Shown: positions 20,401 to 22,500 of the stretch, piece by piece
How positions within the stretch are numbered: the first letter of the stretch is position 1
Layout of the letters: each line of letters begins with the position of its first letter
Assembly: GCA_003568945.1 (NCBI GenBank)
Contig: BDIP01000146.1
Coordinates: 4,744 to 27,243, forward strand
Origin: Kipferlia bialata
Lineage: Eukaryota; Fornicata
Reading direction: 5' to 3'
DNA length: 22,500 bases
Position numbers and translations under genes: made by a program
The notes under the pieces: generated by a model
Told to the model about the DNA's origin: nothing
The model's input: only the letters and a program-made list of their open reading frames with translations
The model's database searches: none

Positions 20401-22425
20401 ATGCAATGAGGCTGGAGGTGGGGCTGGGCATGGGGAGGGGGCCCTCGGCCCTCTCTCTCTCCATCTCCTCCAGCAGGGCTGCCCTCTCCTGAGCCCCCTC
20501 GTCCTCCTCTGCATCCTCCAGGGCCATCATGTCATCCTCCTCCAGGGCCTCCTGGGCCTCCTTCAGGGCTAGGTAGGCCTCCTCCTTCTCCTGTCTCTCC
20601 TTGAGATCGAAGACAGAGGCCTGGGGTGAGGAGAGGGAGTGAGGGTGGTATACTATATATGACTGTATATACACATATACACCCCCTACCTGCTCTGCCA
20701 TTGATGCCAGGGCTGTGAAGATTGGGAGGACGTTGATGGGGAGGGAGTAGTCCCTGCCCATGGTGACATCTGTGCCAATGAGGCCTGTGGGTTAGGGAAG
20801 AAGGGAGAAAGGGGGGATATGGCATGGGATACAGTACTCACCCAGCTTTGTCATGCCCTCTGTCATCTGTGACTTGAAGTGCCTCTCCACATCCCCACTG
20901 TTCAGGGCATGGCCACAGCCTAGGGCACGGGCCTCGCTCAGAACCTGGGGTGGGGAGGCAATGTACAGAGAAGAGAAGGCGATGTAAAGTAGGTCTATCA
21001 TCAGTACATATAGCTTCTCTATACCTTGCGGACCAGGGACGACGTGTTCTCCTCCAGCTCCACCTTCATGAACTGGGACAGGGCATGCACAAGGGCGCCC
21101 TTGCCCTCTGGAGGTCAGAGGGAGGGGAGAGAGAGAAAGAGAGAGAGAGAGAGCGAGAGAGAGAGAGTACCTGCTGAGTCTGCCTGCTCTGCCAGTGCCT
21201 GCATGTGCAGCAACTCGTGGTGGGCAGAGATGACCGGCTGGGTCCAGGCATTAGACCTCTCGTCTGGGGTGAGAGGGAGGGTGGGGGGGGGGGGTATACT
21301 GTAGGGGCATCAATACCTGTCCTGCTTCCTGCCTGCACTCTGAGTCTCAGGGATAGGGAGCCCTCGAGACAGTTCTCGATGGCTAGGAGGGCCTGACCAG
21401 ACTGGGGGTAGAGAGGGGGGGAGATGAGGTGATAGTTAGATACATGGAAACTGGCTACTCGATAAGCTATTACTCCTCAACATACCTGAAGGCATGCATT
21501 CTCATACCATGATCCCACTGTATCACTCTTGGTGAGACCTGATGTCAGAGGATATGTAGCATGATGTATATCAAGCAACACCACTCCGTACCAAGCCCCC
21601 ATGTGTCCTGTCCGAGACCTGTCCTGGTGAGTGTCTCCCAGGCCTTGCCTAGGTTGTGGGCATGCTCAACCTGGGGGTAAATACAATACATACTAGATAT
21701 CTGCCAATATCTACTCAGAGGCAGGTAACGGTTCACACAGAGGGATGAAGAAGTGGCAGATGCCCTTATAGCTTCTTCTAGTGTAATAGCAGTGACCCCC
21801 ACCTTGTCTCTGAGGCCATCCACTCCGATGAAGGCCATGAGGGCAGGGGGGAGACTGACAAGGAGCTCCTCAGCCCTGGAGGTCAGATGATCCAATACAG
21901 TAATCGTAATGTATATATATATATATGTGTGTGTGTGCATACCTCTCCAGGGGCACTGTGCCAGAGTTAAGCAGGCCACCAATCTTGGACACATAGTCAT
22001 CCACCCCCTTGAGGTAGGGCACAGAGGGGTGGTCTGTCCTCAGCATGGACAGCTGCACAACAACCTGGGGTCAGATAGGGGAGGGACGACATGGAGAGCG
22101 AGAGAGATCCACAGTCAGTACCTGGCACGAGATGAGTAGGTTCTGGACATCTGGCTCCTGGGCAAAAAGAGGCCCCGACAGCTCTCTCGCGGCCCTGGTG
22201 GCCCTAGAAGAGTCACTGGGGTGAATTATAGAACGAGAGGGGAGGGTAGGGACCAGAAGACATGATGCAGACTCGTCCAATGGTATATACGTACCCTGAC
22301 CGAGTTCCAATGGTTGCCCTCCCCTTGGTGACCAGTGCCTGTGCAAGGGCCGTGAGAAGGGGGTAGGGCATGGGGGGGAAGTTGGGGTAGGGAAGGGCCA
22401 GGCTGGCGAGAAGGTCAGAGTTGAC
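8066..22425 (-). CDS. RNF213-like: RNF213 (mysterin)-like giant AAA+ protein, 88 exons, 5' end outside the window
   Basis: The product is a large AAA+ protein of the RNF213/mysterin type. In animals RNF213 is a cytosolic dynein-like AAA ring coupled to an E3 ubiquitin ligase, acting on lipid droplets and intracellular pathogens. Here 88 exons (mean about 93 bases, introns about 71) give about 2,724 codons, all phases agreeing. Two AAA modules are visible, followed by the family-typical post-AAA segments (SNWSLDYAKLNR, FFGLRDFY, LCGADHLHESLLDVLNRRFY, KQFRVIAVSSTEDVVMAPVI then SRFEKY). No RING finger or other CxxC zinc site appears in the 555 codons from SRFEK to 8066. The frame then runs on into the LRR-S15 exons, so the true C terminus is unsettled. 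The first full exon seen is 22295-22425; 22492-22500 may be the end of the previous exon (possible donor GTATAT). Exon coordinates are in the segment entries. Confidence 0.88.
8478..10893 (-). other. C-terminal part of the RNF213-like protein, no RING visible
   Basis: Exons 10829-10893, 10662-10750, 10366-10584, 10217-10309, 10058-10151, 9909-9957, 9728-9844, 9555-9627, 9403-9459, 9253-9319, 9125-9178, 8964-9054, 8766-8901, 8625-8681 and 8478-8548. Notable pieces: SVPIVVYAEPAAVSSARI, HAMVLLARRGNAVLAIQAP, SDSLTDEPFQFLGE, and ILEPFLRKTIIACLEHQGW. By position this should be the start of the RNF213 E3 shell, but cysteines are few and scattered and no zinc-binding pattern appears. The junction 8478 uses donor GTCGGG, chosen because it alone keeps the frame; it is the least typical donor. 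Confidence 0.7.
10952..12587 (-). other. Conserved post-AAA region of the RNF213-like protein
   Basis: Exons 12485-12587, 12287-12414, 12142-12215, 11979-12080, 11827-11905, 11656-11767, 11532-11578, 11356-11449, 11146-11276 and 10952-11076. DAHGFFGLRDFYAVCLYI, AFRRNFSG, MKSGRIAVLCGADHLHESLL with DVLNRRFYT, and KQFRVIAVSSTEDVVMAPVI then SRFEKY correspond in order to the RNF213 elements FFGLRD-Y, NFGG, TVVLLN-LYESLYDALNQ and FRLIVIEEKDVVYKQFPIPLINRLEK. A run of about 15 G at 12228-12244 lies in the intron before 12142-12215. Confidence 0.85.
12663..13801 (-). other. Second AAA module (AAA4-like), Walker A ends in Asn
   Basis: Exons 13728-13801, 13563-13671, 13408-13510, 13270-13336, 13143-13209, 12981-13070, 12816-12916 and 12663-12755. 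Family landmarks in order: ENIFAICTCATLKIPIVIVG, then GPPGCSKNLALSLI, then FQCSKFTTPDAIAHIF, then PIVVLDEIGVADLS (Walker B, Asp-Glu intact), then FVAFSNWSLDYAKLNRTLLL with the sensor Asn and putative Arg finger. From memory animal RNF213 reads GKPGSSKSLA here. In this protein the residue after the Walker A Lys is Asn (codon 13323-13325) in place of the Ser/Thr that coordinates magnesium. The intron again splits the Walker A motif at the same Gly codon as in the first module. Confidence 0.88.
13869..14406 (-). other. Linker between AAA modules, with a basic patch
   Basis: Exons 14317-14406, 14167-14239, 14021-14101 and 13869-13950. The first encodes FRKRKNSHRNRRKRAE, a dense basic patch that could be a nuclear signal or a polyanion-binding surface. 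SLRDIQRNAVLFRHFYN, across the last junction, matches the RNF213 SLRD-ER-FYNH element. The junction after 14167-14239 uses the donor AG/GCAAGG, a GC-AG intron. Confidence 0.75.
14102..14166 (-). other. GC-AG intron
   Basis: Donor AG/GCAAGG with acceptor CTAACGTCAG. No GT within reach keeps the frame. Together with the introns at 20302-20359 (GCACGT) and 16464-16546 (GCACGG) this is one of three GC-AG introns found, all followed by a purine-rich or GCACG context. Confidence 0.7.
14488..15409 (-). other. First AAA module (AAA3-like) of the RNF213-like protein
   Basis: Exons 15318-15409, 15114-15249, 14981-15056, 14853-14900, 14693-14783 and 14488-14595. The Walker A motif GDTGIGKT is split by an intron: GDT plus G at the end of the first exon, the rest at the start of the second. 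Walker B is VILFLDEAN in 14981-15056, with Asp-Glu intact. The sensor-1 region is IVAATNPYKR in 14693-14783. KLPQSLEGYVWDL in 14488-14595 matches the LP-SL-WD element that follows this module in RNF213. All key ATPase residues are present, so this site should bind and hydrolyse ATP. Confidence 0.9.
16464..16546 (-). other. GC-AG intron
   Basis: Donor CAG/GCACGG joins ALTQ to ASWENICKYL in phase 0. Using the nearby GTATAA donor would put a stop codon into the next exon, which supports the GC site. Confidence 0.7.
17732..18008 (-). other. Long acidic linker exon
   Basis: This is the longest exon in the window, 92 codons. It is rich in Glu, Asp, Ala and Pro in its first two thirds (e.g. DLEGEAEGGEADVEGAAEE), then becomes ordered (LLSRIDIGISPHAASGKTLA). 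It is likely a flexible linker between folded parts. I recognise no motif. Confidence 0.6.
20360..20620 (-). other. Glu-rich probable coiled-coil exon with a GC donor
   Basis: This 87-codon exon encodes a charged helix (KERQEKEEAYLALKEAQEAL, then EEDDMM... and ERAALLEEMERERAEG). The only donor that keeps the downstream frame open is AAG followed by GCACGT, a GC-AG intron: using the nearby GT, four bases later, brings in a stop in the next exon. Confidence 0.75.
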
Positions 22426-22500
22426 CTGGATTTAGAGAAGACCTTAGGTGACAGTTTCATACCCTACACTGAAACAGATTCACACATATACGAACTGACC

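Larger units (their letters stand above)
15490..22425 (-). other. RNF213-like part upstream of the AAA modules, exons 1-42 of the window
   Basis: Exons: 22295-22425, 22122-22215, 21943-22064, 21803-21875, 21592-21670, 21486-21538, 21317-21401, 21171-21263, 21025-21107, 20842-20944, 20690-20784, 20360-20620, 20223-20301, 20089-20149, 19913-20003, 19777-19845, 19596-19685, 19447-19523, 19345-19386, 19154-19232, 18984-19081, 18836-18913, 18714-18781, 18591-18654, 18398-18508, 18255-18333, 18078-18188, 17732-18008, 17570-17641, 17422-17495, 17270-17355, 17108-17209, 16987-17044, 16856-16923, 16685-16798, 16547-16625, 16347-16463, 16174-16285, 16027-16099, 15879-15966, 15688-15814, 15490-15628. 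No Walker motif is obvious. The part nearest the AAA modules (e.g. KWKYMRPEVQYNL, LRKSLIATRGFPLVVFPRVL, DISSFTLEDIEASLAP) resembles the conserved RNF213 region before the first active AAA domain. Two exons are strongly acidic (see separate entries). Confidence 0.75.

Overview
The window looks like nuclear DNA of an intron-dense microbial eukaryote. Coding sequence is cut into very short exons (about 40-280 bases) by very short introns. Almost every intron ends in a fixed motif, CT(C/G/A)AC-CCC(C)AG, in which the branch-point-like CTNAC sits directly against the acceptor AG. A fused branch point and acceptor is known from metamonads (Giardia, Trichomonas). Together with roughly 50% GC and extreme intron density this suggests a free-living fornicate such as Kipferlia bialata; the organism is an inference. 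I saw no tRNA, rRNA, transposon, CRISPR array or bacterial-type operon.

Layout. (1) Positions 1-993, plus strand: the last exons of an unrecognised gene, with a stop at 991-993. (2) 994-1320: a short gap between convergent genes. (3) 1321-6769, minus strand: 21 exons encoding a complete S15/CocE-type alpha/beta hydrolase of about 546 residues, with the full Ser-Asp-His triad and the C-terminal PepX_C jelly-roll domain. (4) 6935-7997, minus: six exons in the same frame, encoding a short leucine-rich-repeat (LRR) segment. (5) 8066-22425, minus: 88 exons (about 2,724 codons, 5' end outside the window) encoding an RNF213/mysterin-like giant AAA+ protein. It has two AAA modules with visible Walker motifs and the conserved post-AAA region, but no RING finger that I can find.

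I rebuilt the minus-strand exons by hand from splice signals and checked that length and phase agree at each junction. The spliced frame stays open from 22425 to the stop at 1321, across 115 exons. Either one gene fuses an RNF213-like motor to an LRR-S15 hydrolase, or two genes abut inside an intron-sized gap near 8.0 kb. Sequence alone cannot decide.

The most unusual feature is in the left 6.5 kb. Nearly every long intron of the hydrolase gene, and also of the plus-strand gene, carries degenerate copies ('echoes') of its own flanking splice junction: the donor with 20-45 bases of the preceding exon, or the acceptor with 15-60 bases of the next exon. The last intron holds five extra copies of the terminal-exon head in a row with a period of about 100 bases. 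The RNF213-like part has introns averaging about 71 bases and shows no such echoes, while introns in the hydrolase part average about 190 bases. This looks like repeated tandem duplication centred on exon-intron junctions, giving either decoy or alternative splice sites.
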